From an uncultured Sulfitobacter sp. (GTDB taxonomy: Bacteria; Pseudomonadota; Alphaproteobacteria; Rhodobacterales; Rhodobacteraceae): a DNA stretch of 64,000 nt. The stretch is taken from positions 712,080 through 776,079 of the forward strand of contig CANLOQ010000003.1 in the NCBI GenBank assembly GCA_947492925.1, given 5' to 3'. This document shows, one piece after another, positions 16,656-26,231 of this stretch (within the stretch, counting starts at the first letter, position 1; each line of letters starts with the position of its first letter). The position numbers and the translations under genes are program-made. A model generated the notes under the pieces. That model saw only the letters and a program-made list of their open reading frames with translations, did no database searches and was not told where the DNA came from.

Positions 16656-17740
16656 CGCTGAACATCCGCATCCAGCAAGGCTTTGACGGATTTGACCTTG
16701 ATGTTTGCTTTTCAGCCGATGCAGGGATCACCGCGCTTTTCGGCCGCTCCGGCGCGGGCAAGACCACGGTGGTGAATGCGGTTGCGGGACTGTTGCGCCC
16801 GGATGCAGGCAGGATCACTTTCAATGACGAAGTCCTCTTTGACAGTGCCACGGGTACTTTTGCCCCACCTGCCGCACGGCGTCTGGGATATGTTTTTCAG
16901 GACGCGCGCCTTTTCCCCCATCTCAACGTGCGAGAGAACCTTGAGTTCGGTATGCGCTATGCGCCCAAAGGTACGCCGGGTGCCGGCTTTGCCGATGTGG
17001 TGGACTTGCTGGGCCTTGGCGCGCTGACCGGCCGCGCGCCTGCGACGCTGTCGGGCGGAGAAAAGCAGCGCGTCGCCCTTGGTCGGGCCCTTTTGAGCAA
17101 GCCACGCATGTTGTTGATGGATGAACCGCTGGCCAGTCTTGATGGGCCGCGCAAGCAGGACATCCTGCCCTATCTTGAACGCCTGCGCGACGGACCGCAG
17201 CGCCTGCCGATCCTGTACGTCAGCCACGCAGTAGACGAAATTGCACGTCTTGCGGACACTTTGGTGATGCTTCAGGCGGGCAAGGTCGCGCGGGCGGGGC
17301 CCCTTTTTGATGTCATGTCAGACCCCGCCGCCGTCCCGCTTTTGGGCGTGCGCGAGGCAGGTGCGGTGATTGAAGCCGAAGTCATGGCCCTGGCGGAAGA
17401 CGGTCTGACCCGGCTGCGCATCAGCGCGGGCGATTTGCATCTGCCGGGGGTGCAGGCCCCAGTCGGGGCCAAGGTCCGCCTGCGGGTGCTGGCGCAAGAC
17501 GTCATGCTGTCGCGTGCGCGCCCCGAAGGTCTGTCTGCCCTTAATGTCCTGCCGGTGCAGATTGACAGCATTCATACCGGTGACGGCCCGGGGGCGGCGG
17601 TATCCCTGATTGCAGGACAGGACCGACTACTGGCGCGGATCACGGCACGGGCCGTGTCCACACTTGGGCTGGAAACAGGGACAGCGTGTTTCGCCGTTCT
17701 GAAGGCCACCAGCGTGGCGCCGGGCAGCATCGGGCGCTAA
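16652..17740 (+). CDS. modC: Molybdate ABC transporter ATP-binding protein
   Basis: A 362-residue ATPase. The Walker A motif is GRSGAGKTT (about 31-39), the signature is LSGGEKQRVALGRAL, and the Walker B motif MLLMDEPLASLD. The C-terminal 90 residues form a Mop/TOBE domain (GLSALNVLPVQIDSIHTG), which can bind molybdate and regulate the transporter. Full length for ModC. It is the last gene of modABC; the next gene is on the other strand. Confidence 0.95.
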   Translation: MTLNIRIQQGFDGFDLDVCFSADAGITALFGRSGAGKTTVVNAVAGLLRPDAGRITFNDEVLFDSATGTFAPPAARRLGYVFQDARLFPHLNVRENLEFGMRYAPKGTPGAGFADVVDLLGLGALTGRAPATLSGGEKQRVALGRALLSKPRMLLMDEPLASLDGPRKQDILPYLERLRDGPQRLPILYVSHAVDEIARLADTLVMLQAGKVARAGPLFDVMSDPAAVPLLGVREAGAVIEAEVMALAEDGLTRLRISAGDLHLPGVQAPVGAKVRLRVLAQDVMLSRARPEGLSALNVLPVQIDSIHTGDGPGAAVSLIAGQDRLLARITARAVSTLGLETGTACFAVLKATSVAPGSIGR

Positions 17741-17838
17741 GTTGTACAAGTCCGCGCGATGGGCGCTTTCGTGACCGAAGCGGCGCCGGCTCAGCTGAGA
17801 TCGCCGCGATTTGCCGCACGTCACAAAAGGGACAGACT

Positions 17839-18606
17839 TCAGACCTTCAGCACCGGCTTTCCCATCTTTTCGGCCAGCATCACCATCAACTGATCGTGCG
17901 GAACATCCGCATCAATGGCCAGCTTACGAAGACCAAAGTGAACATGAGCCACGTCTTCGTAATAGCTGGTATAGGCATAATTCGTCGCCGCCCCCGCGAC
18001 TGCGCCCAGCACCGGCACCGCCTGCGCGGCAAGCTTTTGCCCCATCACGACCGCCAGCCGCGGTGCGATCTTGTGAATAACCGCCTGCATCGCCTTGCCC
18101 GACAGCGCCATTCGCGCAGACAGAAACCCTAGATCGGCCCCGTCATCACCGGACAGCGGACCGGCGGCGGCAAAGACCTGAATACAATCGAACTGCACAT
18201 TTTCCGCATCCGGGTCAAAGCCGTGCTTTACCGCAACGCCTTCAATCACACGCAACAAAAGCGTCGTTGTGACCGGCAATTCCGCCAATGCCGTGGGCAA
18301 TCCTCCTGCACCACCCGCGGCACCCATCGCCGTGGTTGCCACCTGATTAAGCCAGCTTTTCTGATCCGGCACCACCGCGCGGCTGGAATGCGCTGCTTTC
18401 ATCGCCTGACCAAGTGCGGCCACCGTTGCTGCTTCAAGATTGCGGCGGATGGGTTCGGGCAGACGGTCCAGCAGGCTGTCCGCCGTGCCACCGATCAGGT
18501 TCAGCACTGAAATGCCCATGCCACCAGCGCCCTTGTAGCGTCTTGCCAATGCGTCAACGGCGGCCTCCACGTCGATATGCGTGGGCAGGGTACTGTCGAT
18601 TTGCAT
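17839..18606 (-). CDS. EcsC family protein
   Basis: A 255-residue protein from the ATG at 18606, chosen because AGAGGA lies at good spacing upstream; the frame stays open to 18663. It has the EcsC family pattern: an early amphipathic region, a glycine- and alanine-rich hydrophobic stretch (TAMGAAGGAGGLPTAL), the LPVTTTLLLRVIEGVA segment and the closing AGAATNYAYTSYYEDVAHVHF. EcsC is associated with an ABC exporter in Bacillus, but alphaproteobacterial members stand alone and their role is not known to me. The gene is downstream of the GNAT gene on the same strand. Confidence 0.85.
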   Translation of the reverse strand: MQIDSTLPTHIDVEAAVDALARRYKGAGGMGISVLNLIGGTADSLLDRLPEPIRRNLEAATVAALGQAMKAAHSSRAVVPDQKSWLNQVATTAMGAAGGAGGLPTALAELPVTTTLLLRVIEGVAVKHGFDPDAENVQFDCIQVFAAAGPLSGDDGADLGFLSARMALSGKAMQAVIHKIAPRLAVVMGQKLAAQAVPVLGAVAGAATNYAYTSYYEDVAHVHFGLRKLAIDADVPHDQLMVMLAEKMGKPVLKV

Positions 18607-18659
18607 GGGCATGTCCTCTGGCTGGATGATAGCCAATGTGGGGGTCAGAGGGTTGGAAA

Positions 18660-19202
18660 TCAATCCGACCAGCGCTCAACCTTGCCCCGGATGCCGTTCC
18701 ATGCGCCGGGCAACAGGTCACGGCCCAGCACACGTTCCGGGTTAGTAGGTGGCGGCATCACGACCTCATCCAGACGGCGAAAGCCGAAGCGCCCATAGTA
18801 GGGTGCATCCCCCACCAGCATCACGCGGTCCCATCCCAACGGCGCAGCATGGCGCAGGCTTTCCTCGATCAAGGCGCGGCCCAGCCCCTCGCCCTGCCGG
18901 GTTGGGTGTACCGCAACCGGGCCCAACAACAGCGCCTGCGCAGCGCCGATCCGTACGGGCCAGTACCGGATGGCACCGCCCAGAATGCCTGCTTCGTCCC
19001 GCGCCACATGACTGAGCCCAAGGACCGACGGAATTCCGTCGCGCAGCCGATAGGACGACAGCGCCTCACGCCCCGGCGCAAAACAAGTGTCATACAGCGC
19101 CTCAACCTCCCAATAATCCTGGGGTGTTTCAGGGGTGAAGTGGTACACGGCGCGCGACTTTCTGGTTTGCGGTGGCGTCCGGCCTATCATGGCGTTAGCC
19201 AT
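18660..19202 (-). CDS. GNAT family N-acetyltransferase
   Basis: A 180-residue acetyltransferase. The acetyl-CoA-binding motif A is LLGPVAVHPTRQGEGLGRAL (about 91-110), followed by GDAPYYGRFGF, a hallmark of the YhbS-type branch that acetylates small molecules or proteins. The substrate is unknown. An alternative ATG four codons in (19190) is equally possible. It is divergent from the flavin reductase gene with a 26-base gap, so both promoters overlap the neighbouring coding sequence or this short space. Confidence 0.85.
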   Translation of the reverse strand: MANAMIGRTPPQTRKSRAVYHFTPETPQDYWEVEALYDTCFAPGREALSSYRLRDGIPSVLGLSHVARDEAGILGGAIRYWPVRIGAAQALLLGPVAVHPTRQGEGLGRALIEESLRHAAPLGWDRVMLVGDAPYYGRFGFRRLDEVVMPPPTNPERVLGRDLLPGAWNGIRGKVERWSD

Positions 19203-19228
19203 AGGTGCAATTGATCAAAGGAGCCCCC

Positions 19229-19834
19229 ATGTTCTATCGCCCCGAAGACGGCCACGGCCTGCCGCACAACCCGTTCAATGCCATTGTCACGCCCCGGCCC
19301 ATCGGCTGGATTTCATCGCGTGACGCAGACGGCACCGACAATCTGGCCCCTTATTCTTTCTTCAACGCGGTCGCCTATGTGCCGCCGCAGGTCATGTTCG
19401 CCTCGACCGGGGCCAAGGACGATCAGGACGGCACCAAAGACAGCGTGGCCAACATCCGTCAAACCGGGGTTTTCTGCGTCAACGTGGTTGAGGAAGCAGC
19501 GCGCGAGGCGATGAACCTGTCTTCGGCCCATCTGCCACATGGCGTCGATGAATTTGCGCACGCCGGGATCGAAAAGACCGCCTGTGAGACAATAGACTGT
19601 TCGCGGGTCGCCAATGCCCCTGCTGCCTTGGAATGCCGGATGACGCAGATTGTCCAGATCGAGGGTGGGGTGAACTTTGTGGTATTCGGAGAAGTCATCG
19701 GCGTGCATCTGCGCGACGATTGCGTCGTCGATGGCAAGTTTGACGTGCAGCGTTTCACGCCCCTCTCCCGGCTGGGTTACCGCGATTATACCGTGGTCGA
19801 AAAGGTGTTTGAGATCATCAGACCCGGCGAATAA
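19229..19834 (+). CDS. Flavin reductase-like FMN-binding protein
   Basis: A 201-residue protein from the ATG at 19229, which follows AAAGGAG closely. It belongs to the flavin reductase / DIM6-NTAB split-barrel family, shown by NAIVTPRPIGWISSRDADG and NLAPYSFFNAVAYVPPQVMF near the N terminus, and by NFVVFGEVIGVHL and PLSRLGYRDYTVVEKVF near the end. Members bind FMN and reduce it, or act in esterase-like roles. Partner monooxygenase genes are not adjacent. Confidence 0.85.
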   Translation: MFYRPEDGHGLPHNPFNAIVTPRPIGWISSRDADGTDNLAPYSFFNAVAYVPPQVMFASTGAKDDQDGTKDSVANIRQTGVFCVNVVEEAAREAMNLSSAHLPHGVDEFAHAGIEKTACETIDCSRVANAPAALECRMTQIVQIEGGVNFVVFGEVIGVHLRDDCVVDGKFDVQRFTPLSRLGYRDYTVVEKVFEIIRPGE

Positions 19835-19840
19835 TGCGGC

Positions 19841-20764
19841 CTACTTACGCTTTGCCATCTGGGTGGTCACATTCCGTGCGGCCCGGCTCTGCGTCATCAG
19901 AATGGCAGCAATGATCAGCCCGCAGGCCGTAAGCTGCGCGGGCTTCAAATGCTCTCCGAAAGCACAAAGCCCGACAAGGAACATCGTCGGCAATTCAACA
20001 CTGCCGATCACGGCTGTGCGTGGTGCCCCAATGACGGGCGAGCTGATGACAAAGATCAGCTGGGGCACCAGTGCGGTGAGCAGCGACAGACCAATGACCA
20101 GAAGCCAGACCTGCGGTGTGCCCGGCAAGATGTCGGCAGGGGCGGATGCAGCTACAAGCGGAGCAAGCGCCAGAACAGAGCCCACAGATACCGACGCGAT
20201 CCTTGCCAGCGGCGGCAGCCGGGACAGGCGATGTACCAGCACGGTGATCCCGAATCCAAATCCAAGCGGTGCTGCCAAGGCCATCAGAAGAAGCGGAAGC
20301 TGGTTGCCAGGGACCGAGGCGGGGTTGCCCGCAATGATGGCCGCCAGAAGAATCATCGCGCTGGCAACCAGCGCTTTGGTGGTGGGCCGTTCGGCAAAAA
20401 GGATAGCGGCCAGCAGAACGGTAAAGACCGGATAGGTCATATAGATCACCCCGACGGTAGAGGCGGGAATGACCTCAAGCGCGCGCACGTATCCTATCCA
20501 GCCCAGGCCCATGACCGCACCAGTCACCATGCCCCATGACAATTCACGCCATTTTCGCCGTTGCGCAACGAGGGTCGGCAGCAATACCAGCGCCGGTATC
20601 ACGTAGCGATAGAACGCCACAGCATGCGGGGCGAGCCCGGCCTCGGTCAGGCCCCGGCTGAAAAAGGGCACGATGCCAAAGCTGACAGAAGCCAGCAAAA
20701 TACCGATGGCGGCCAGCACCTGCTGACGATCCGTGAAAATCCGTGGGACGTCCGGCTCTGTCAT
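19841..20764 (-). CDS. EamA-type (DMT superfamily) transporter
   Basis: A 307-residue inner membrane protein with ten predicted helices in two EamA repeats of about 130 residues each. Landmarks are FFSRGLTEAGLAPHAVAFYR in the first half, EVIPASTVGVIYMTYPVFTV at its end, and ELPTMFLVGLCAFGEHLKP in the second half. Members export amino acids and other small metabolites; the substrate cannot be told from sequence. It converges on the flavin reductase gene with a six-base gap. Confidence 0.88.
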   Translation of the reverse strand: MTEPDVPRIFTDRQQVLAAIGILLASVSFGIVPFFSRGLTEAGLAPHAVAFYRYVIPALVLLPTLVAQRRKWRELSWGMVTGAVMGLGWIGYVRALEVIPASTVGVIYMTYPVFTVLLAAILFAERPTTKALVASAMILLAAIIAGNPASVPGNQLPLLLMALAAPLGFGFGITVLVHRLSRLPPLARIASVSVGSVLALAPLVAASAPADILPGTPQVWLLVIGLSLLTALVPQLIFVISSPVIGAPRTAVIGSVELPTMFLVGLCAFGEHLKPAQLTACGLIIAAILMTQSRAARNVTTQMAKRK

Positions 20765-20823
20765 GAAATGGGCTTATCACGCCCGCCGCATTTGCCAAGA
20801 CTTTGCGCAGGAAGACCGGCGCT

Positions 20824-22485
20824 TCAGTGGCCGCCGAGTATCCCTGTGCGGACCGAATAATCCACCGCAAGTTCGTAGTCGGGGTCATCGTCGCTGTCGA
20901 CCATCAGGTGGCCTGCCTTGGTCAGCAGACGATGACAATCGCGGCTGAGGTGGCGCAATTCGATCCGCTTTCCGGCTTGCTCGTATTTGCCCGCAATCGC
21001 CTCGATCGCCTGCAAGGCCGATTGATCCACCACGCGGCTGTCGGCAAAATCCACCACCACCAAAGAAGGATCATTCTGCACGTCAAACAGTTCCGCAAAT
21101 CCGTCAGATGATCCAAAAAACAGCGGCCCCTGTACCTGATAGACCTTGGCCCCTTCGGGTGTTTCGTAGGTTTTTGCATGTATGCGACGCGCGTTGTTCC
21201 ACGCATAGGCAAGCGCCGAGACAATGACGCCAACCACCACGGCTACGGCAAGGTCTTCGTAGACCGTCACGACCGTCACGAGCAGGATCACAAAGGCATC
21301 CGTCAACGGTACTTTTCCCAGAATGCGCAGAGAGTTCCATGCAAATGTGCCGATAACCACCATGAACATCACACCCACAAGTGCCGCCAGCGGTATCTGT
21401 TCAATCAGGGAAGACCCGACAAGGATGAAGAGCAGCAGGAATACCGCCGCCGCAATACCCGCGACGCGCGTGCGTCCCCCGGATTTCACGTTGATCATGG
21501 ACTGACCGATCATCGCACAGCCCCCCATGCCGCCAAAGAAGCCGGTTACCGTGTTGGCGACACCCTGTGCCACGCACTCTTGGCTGGCACCGCCGCGTGT
21601 GTTGGTCATGTCACCCACGAGGTTTAGCGTCAGCAGCGATTCAATAAGCCCGATGGCGGCCAGAATGATCGCATAGGGCAAGACGATATAAAGCGTCTCA
21701 AGGTTGAAGGGTGCGAGGGCGGTGCCATAAAGCCCCAAACCTTCGCCAAAGGGCACATGGGGCATGGGAAAACCCCCTTCAATGGAGGCCAGATCGCCCA
21801 CGCGGGGCACGTCCATGCCGGTGAAAATCACCACGGCTGCCACAATACCGATCCCTGCCAGAGGTGCCGGGATCAGCTTGGTGATGCGCGGCATGACCCA
21901 GATGATCGCCATTGTCGCCGCCACCAGTGCCAACATCAGATAAAGCGGTTGCCCGGACAGCCATTCACCGCCGCCCATGCCGTGGCCCGTGTCCACCATC
22001 GTGCCGGGCACTTTGAACTGGCTCATCTGCGCCAGAAAAATCACAATCGCCAGCCCGTTCACAAAGCCCAGCATGACGGGATGCGGCACAAGACGGATGA
22101 ACTTGCCCCACTGCATGACGCCCGCAAAAACCTGCAGGAGGCCCATCAGGATCACGGTGGCGAACAGATATTCCACCCCGTGCTGCGCCACCAGCGCCAC
22201 CATCACCACCGCCAAGGCCCCTGTCGCACCGGAAATCATGCCGGGGCGTCCACCGATCAGCGCAGTGATCAGACCCACCAGAAACGCCGCGTAAAGACCG
22301 ACCAGCGGATGCACTCCGGCTACAAAGGCAAAGGCCACCGCTTCGGGCACAAGCGCCAGTGCAACTGTCAGACCTGACAGCAACTCAATGCGCAAACGGC
22401 CCACCGAGAAGCCATCCTCGGGCATCCAGCGCAGGTCGGTCACTTCAAGATTCTTGGTAAAGCTGTGAAAAATGGAGCGCGCCAT
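20824..22485 (-). CDS. SulP family anion transporter with STAS domain
   Basis: A 553-residue membrane protein. The transmembrane part (about 25-415) opens with RIELLSGLTVALALVPEAVA, the SulP signature, and contains GGMGGCAMIGQSMINVKSGG, typical of the NQT/SulP fold. The C-terminal STAS domain (about 435-540) has the DFADSRVVDQSALQAI segment. SulP members carry sulfate, bicarbonate or dicarboxylates; the residues seen do not decide which. GLYAAFLVGLITALIGGRPG is the conserved second helix pair. No carbonic anhydrase gene is adjacent. Confidence 0.92.
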   Translation of the reverse strand: MARSIFHSFTKNLEVTDLRWMPEDGFSVGRLRIELLSGLTVALALVPEAVAFAFVAGVHPLVGLYAAFLVGLITALIGGRPGMISGATGALAVVMVALVAQHGVEYLFATVILMGLLQVFAGVMQWGKFIRLVPHPVMLGFVNGLAIVIFLAQMSQFKVPGTMVDTGHGMGGGEWLSGQPLYLMLALVAATMAIIWVMPRITKLIPAPLAGIGIVAAVVIFTGMDVPRVGDLASIEGGFPMPHVPFGEGLGLYGTALAPFNLETLYIVLPYAIILAAIGLIESLLTLNLVGDMTNTRGGASQECVAQGVANTVTGFFGGMGGCAMIGQSMINVKSGGRTRVAGIAAAVFLLLFILVGSSLIEQIPLAALVGVMFMVVIGTFAWNSLRILGKVPLTDAFVILLVTVVTVYEDLAVAVVVGVIVSALAYAWNNARRIHAKTYETPEGAKVYQVQGPLFFGSSDGFAELFDVQNDPSLVVVDFADSRVVDQSALQAIEAIAGKYEQAGKRIELRHLSRDCHRLLTKAGHLMVDSDDDPDYELAVDYSVRTGILGGH

Positions 22486-22577
22486 CGGGCATCCTTTGGA
22501 CGGAAGTTGGGGGAGAGATCGTTTGCGCGGGGGCTATACCAGTTTGTCAGGGATGCCAAGGGCGCAGGTTTGCCCGT

Positions 22578-23660
22578 TCAGCCCGCCTGCCGCCGGGTGA
22601 TCAGTTTTTCCCATTCGTTCAGCCATCCCCCCACTTGCGGGGTCTGGTCGCCCAGCGCGCGGTCAAATGCGGCGCGGCCAAGGTCGATGTTCAGATCAAG
22701 TCCAAGCGCGGCAATATCGCGCCCCGGATCAATGGCATAGTCTTCGATCATGCCCAGCACCCGCAAACGGTCAAGCTGCGCGAGCGGCACGCATTTGAGC
22801 ATTTCGTGCATCGCGTGGGCATTGGCCAGATTGCTGCCCATCTTGCGCATTTTGATGATTTGGCGTGCGCGGTGGTCATCCCTGCTGGCCTTGCGCAGGA
22901 AATGTTCATGCCCGCCCGCCGCCGCCGCACGCAGCAGTTTGCCCGACCAATGCAGGGCCGTCAGGCCGTCGAAATGCAGCAGGCGCACACGTTGAACCGC
23001 CCAGCCACGCAATTTCAGACGCCGGTCACTGGCCGGGCGGCGCGGCGTGTGGATGCCCGGCACCAGCGGACGCCCCGTGCGCATGAAGCTTTTGCCATGT
23101 GGATATCCCAGCACGCCCTGACGCAGAAACTTGCCTGCCCCCCCGAAAAAGAACGGGGCTTTGCCCCAGAGTGTCGGCGTTGGCTGACGGAACACCCCGT
23201 CAAAGAGGCCTTCCTGCGGCGATCCTTCGACAAAAGCACGTTCGCGCGGTTCGATTACGGCAAATTCGATCTGTTCGGGCTGGGCCGCGAGGATGTCGGC
23301 AATGGGGACATCGGCATGCACAAATTCGTCCGCATCAAAATGCGCAACCCAGTCAACAGTCGCGTGCTGATAGGCATGAAAGACGTTCTGCAACTGGCGG
23401 TATTCCACGGATGCAGGCCGTGGCTTGCCCAGCTGGTCCTGCCAATAGGTGTCGTCGCAGACGATATATGACACCTGGGGTATGCGATCCAGAATAGCCT
23501 CAAGATCGGGCTGGGGCTGATCAAGGTACAGGCGCACATCGGCAGCACCGCGGGCAATGTAATGCGCGGCGAATGCCACCACCAACTGCGTGGGCTCACG
23601 ACAGGTGCAAACCACACCCCAAGAGGCGGGTCCGGTATTTTCGTGCGGCGCGTAGAACAC
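22578..23660 (-). CDS. Glycosyltransferase family 2-like protein
   Basis: A 360-residue protein when read from the GTG at 23660, which follows GAGGG at good spacing. The frame stays open to 23801, but the extra 47 residues look non-coding. The sequence WGVVCTCREPTQLVVAFAAH and the metal-binding VAHFDADEFV (a DxD motif) define it as a GT2/GT92-type transferase of the kind that is abundant in roseobacters. It probably acts in the cytoplasm on cell-surface or exported polysaccharide. No other polysaccharide gene is adjacent. It is divergent from mtnP. Confidence 0.75.
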   Translation of the reverse strand: MFYAPHENTGPASWGVVCTCREPTQLVVAFAAHYIARGAADVRLYLDQPQPDLEAILDRIPQVSYIVCDDTYWQDQLGKPRPASVEYRQLQNVFHAYQHATVDWVAHFDADEFVHADVPIADILAAQPEQIEFAVIEPRERAFVEGSPQEGLFDGVFRQPTPTLWGKAPFFFGGAGKFLRQGVLGYPHGKSFMRTGRPLVPGIHTPRRPASDRRLKLRGWAVQRVRLLHFDGLTALHWSGKLLRAAAAGGHEHFLRKASRDDHRARQIIKMRKMGSNLANAHAMHEMLKCVPLAQLDRLRVLGMIEDYAIDPGRDIAALGLDLNIDLGRAAFDRALGDQTPQVGGWLNEWEKLITRRQAG

Positions 23661-23818
23661 GTCTGACCCTCGATACCGCCCGTTTTCGTGTGGGCGCGCT
23701 AAAACACCCTTTTCGGGGCGCGAACACACATGTGTCAACAGATGCCTCCGGGATAGGGGTTGAAATTGCGATACCCTTCTGACTTGCTGCGCAAAAACCA
23801 CGGGTCAGGGGAAGAGTG

Positions 23819-24691
23819 ATGACGCAGACAAGGATCGGGGTGATCGGGGGATCGGGGCTTTATGATATTGACGGTCTGACGGACGCGGAATGGGTAACGG
23901 TGGAAACTCCCTGGGGCGTGCCATCGGATGCGCTCTTGACCGGAACGCTTGACGGTGTCGGCATGGTCTTCCTGCCGCGTCACGGGCGCGGCCATGTGCA
24001 CAGCCCCTCAACCGTGCCTTACCGCGCCAACATTGACGCGCTCAAACGGCTGGGCTGCACGGATGTGATCTCGGTCTCGGCCTGCGGGTCCTTCCGCGAG
24101 GAAATGGCACCGGGGGATTTCGTGATCGTCGATCAATTCATAGACCGGACTTTTGCACGGGAAAAATCATTCTTCGGCACGGGATGTGTCGCACATGTCA
24201 GCGTCGCCCACCCAACCTGCCCGCGTCTGGGCGACGCCTGCTTTGAAGCCGCAGAGGCATCCGGCATCAGGACGCATCGGGGCGGCACCTATCTGGCAAT
24301 GGAAGGGCCGCAGTTCTCTACGCTGGCAGAATCAAAGATGTACCGCGAAAGCTGGGGCGCGGATGTGATCGGCATGACCAATATGCCCGAGGCCAAGCTC
24401 GCCCGTGAGGCAGAGCTTTGTTATGCGTCCGTTGCGATGATTACCGATTATGACAGTTGGCATCCAGAGCACGGCGAAGTCGATGTGACGGCCATCATTG
24501 CCACGCTGTTGGGCAATGCCGACAAGGGTCGATCCCTTGTGGCGCGACTGCCCGCCCTGCTGGGTGGGGACCGCGCGCCCTGCCCGCATGGCTGTGACCG
24601 TGCGCTGGAATACGCAATACTCACGCAACCGGACGCCCGCGACCCTGCGCTGATGGCAAAGTTGGATGCGGTGGCGGGCCGGATGCTCTGA
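23819..24691 (+). CDS. mtnP: S-methyl-5'-thioadenosine phosphorylase
   Basis: A 290-residue purine phosphorylase of the trimeric MTA class. The phosphate-binding loop GVIGGSGLYD is at residues 8-17, RHGRGHVHSPSTVPYRAN near 58-75 and CGSFREEMAPGDFVI near 93. GTYLAMEGPQFSTLAESKMY contains the methionine of the substrate site. It cleaves methylthioadenosine from polyamine and homoserine lactone synthesis to adenine and methylthioribose phosphate. That fits apt, two genes downstream, which salvages adenine. A GTG three bases upstream of the ATG is possible as a start. Confidence 0.94.
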   Translation: MTQTRIGVIGGSGLYDIDGLTDAEWVTVETPWGVPSDALLTGTLDGVGMVFLPRHGRGHVHSPSTVPYRANIDALKRLGCTDVISVSACGSFREEMAPGDFVIVDQFIDRTFAREKSFFGTGCVAHVSVAHPTCPRLGDACFEAAEASGIRTHRGGTYLAMEGPQFSTLAESKMYRESWGADVIGMTNMPEAKLAREAELCYASVAMITDYDSWHPEHGEVDVTAIIATLLGNADKGRSLVARLPALLGGDRAPCPHGCDRALEYAILTQPDARDPALMAKLDAVAGRML

Positions 24692-24766
24692 TCCGGACCC
24701 CGGATGCGCACTTGCACTGCGCGCGCTGCCGTGTCTTTGCTGGTGAAGTCCTGAAGGAGAAACCAG

Positions 24767-25396
24767 ATGCCCTTTGATCTTTGGCTGGCGTTTGTCGCCG
24801 CTTCCACCGCGCTTTTGCTGATCCCCGGCCCTACCGTTCTGCTGGTGCTCAGCTATGCGCTTTCAAAGGGGCGCGGCGTTGCCGTGGCTTCGGCCACCGG
24901 CGTTGCACTGGGCGATCTGATCGCGATGAGCGCCTCACTCGCGGGTCTTGGCGCACTGGTGCTGGCCTCGGCTACTCTCTTCACAGTGCTGAAATGGGTT
25001 GGTGCGGCGTACCTGATCTGGCTTGGGATCAAGCTTGTTCGGTCTGCCCCTTCCGGTGGGTTGGAAATGCCGCAAAGCCGCGATGTCACAGAACGTCAGG
25101 TGCTCAGGCACACCGCCGCTGTGACCGCGCTCAACCCGAAATCCATCGCATTTTTCATCGCCTTCGTGCCGCAGTTCATCACGCCCGGCGCGCCGCTCTT
25201 GCCGCAGTTTGCCATCCTGATTGCGACCTTTGTTGGCCTTGCCGCCATCAACGCCCTTGCCTACGCGCTGCTTGCAGACCGGTTGCGCCGCGTCATTGGA
25301 CGGCCAAGCGTCATCACATGGATCACCCGCGCGGGCGGCTCTGCCCTGATCGCGATGGGCATCGCCACTGCCACCCTGCGCCGGAGCACCACATGA
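24767..25396 (+). CDS. LysE/RhtB family exporter
   Basis: A 209-residue membrane protein with six helices. The LysE/RhtB landmarks are [20 protein letters not shown] near the N terminus, [10 protein letters not shown], and [12 protein letters not shown]. Members export amino acids or homoserine lactones. [18 protein letters not shown] is the conserved second half. GGAGA lies upstream of the ATG. The stop codon overlaps the apt start by four bases, so expression of exporter and apt is coupled; a purine-salvage link is not obvious. Confidence 0.92.
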   Translation: MPFDLWLAFVAASTALLLIPGPTVLLVLSYALSKGRGVAVASATGVALGDLIAMSASLAGLGALVLASATLFTVLKWVGAAYLIWLGIKLVRSAPSGGLEMPQSRDVTERQVLRHTAAVTALNPKSIAFFIAFVPQFITPGAPLLPQFAILIATFVGLAAINALAYALLADRLRRVIGRPSVITWITRAGGSALIAMGIATATLRRSTT

Positions 25397-25923
25397 AAAA
25401 GATCGAAGATTACATCCGCACCATTGTCGATTTCCCGCATGAGGGGATCATGTTTCGCGACGTGACCACACTTTTCGCCGATCCACGCGGGTTTCGCATG
25501 GCGATCGACCAGATGCTGCACCCCTACGCGGGGATGGAGATCGACAAGGTCGTGGGCCTTGAGGCGCGCGGTTTCATCCTTGGCGGGGCGATAGCACATC
25601 AGTTGTCCGTGGGATTCGTGCCCATCCGCAAGAAAGGCAAACTGCCCGGCAGGACGATCAGTCAGGATTACAAACTGGAATACGGCGAGGCGATTGTTGA
25701 AATTCACGACGACGCCATTCACGCCGGTGAAAAAGTGCTGGTTGTCGACGATCTGCTGGCCACTGGCGGCACTGCCGAGGCCGGAATCAAGCTGATTGAA
25801 CGTCTGGGCGGTGAAATCGTTTCGACCGCCTTTATCATTGATCTGCCGGAACTGGGCGGGCGCAAGCGGTTGGAAGGCATGGGAATGGAAGTTCATGCGC
25901 TCTGTGCCTTCGAGGGGGCCTAA
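25393..25923 (+). CDS. apt: Adenine phosphoribosyltransferase
   Basis: A 176-residue enzyme. The PRPP-binding motif is [17 protein letters not shown] (about 117-133), and [19 protein letters not shown] contains the region that holds adenine. It makes AMP from adenine and PRPP in the cytoplasm. The start overlaps the LysE stop (ATGA). A longer frame runs through the LysE gene from 24781 in a different register and is not real. With mtnP it forms a short route from methylthioadenosine to AMP. Confidence 0.95.
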   Translation: MKKIEDYIRTIVDFPHEGIMFRDVTTLFADPRGFRMAIDQMLHPYAGMEIDKVVGLEARGFILGGAIAHQLSVGFVPIRKKGKLPGRTISQDYKLEYGEAIVEIHDDAIHAGEKVLVVDDLLATGGTAEAGIKLIERLGGEIVSTAFIIDLPELGGRKRLEGMGMEVHALCAFEGA

Positions 25924-25956
25924 GGTAGGAACCGGACTGCTTGAAACCAATGTCAG

Positions 25957-26181
25957 TCAAAGCGTGCCGTTTCGATAGAGTTTAGAACGCCGCAAACCGG
26001 TGGGAAGATGCGGTTTGGGCAGTGCGCGCACGCGACCGCTGGCAAAATAGTGCTTGAGACGTCTGAGTGGTTGACGCTCTGAATGGCGATACTGTTGGTC
26101 GAAAACACACAGGACATCCTGCGCAAAAACGCCCGTTGGGTCGTGGATCATCTGGCCAGTGATGTGAAATATTCGGGCCAT
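25957..26181 (-). CDS. Possible small hypothetical protein
   Basis: An open frame of 74 codons from the ATG at 26181. The product is basic, without signal or membrane segment: it opens MARIFHITGQMIHDPTGVF and has a run DQQYRHSERQPLRRLK in the middle. The third codon positions are less GC rich than in the neighbours, and there is no good ribosome binding site. I recognise no family. It fills most of a 308-base gap between apt and the dehydrogenase, which would otherwise be empty of genes. It may be a real small gene or chance. Confidence 0.35.
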   Translation of the reverse strand: MARIFHITGQMIHDPTGVFAQDVLCVFDQQYRHSERQPLRRLKHYFASGRVRALPKPHLPTGLRRSKLYRNGTL

Positions 26182-26231
26182 GAACCCGGATCGCACTAGG
26201 TTGCGGTGGGCAGAAAAAGCAGGAGCCCTCG

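Noticed and set aside
24781-25923. A 380-codon open frame covering LysE and apt
   Set aside because: Its first two thirds lie in a different register over the well supported LysE gene and look unlike a protein; only the apt part from 25393 is real.
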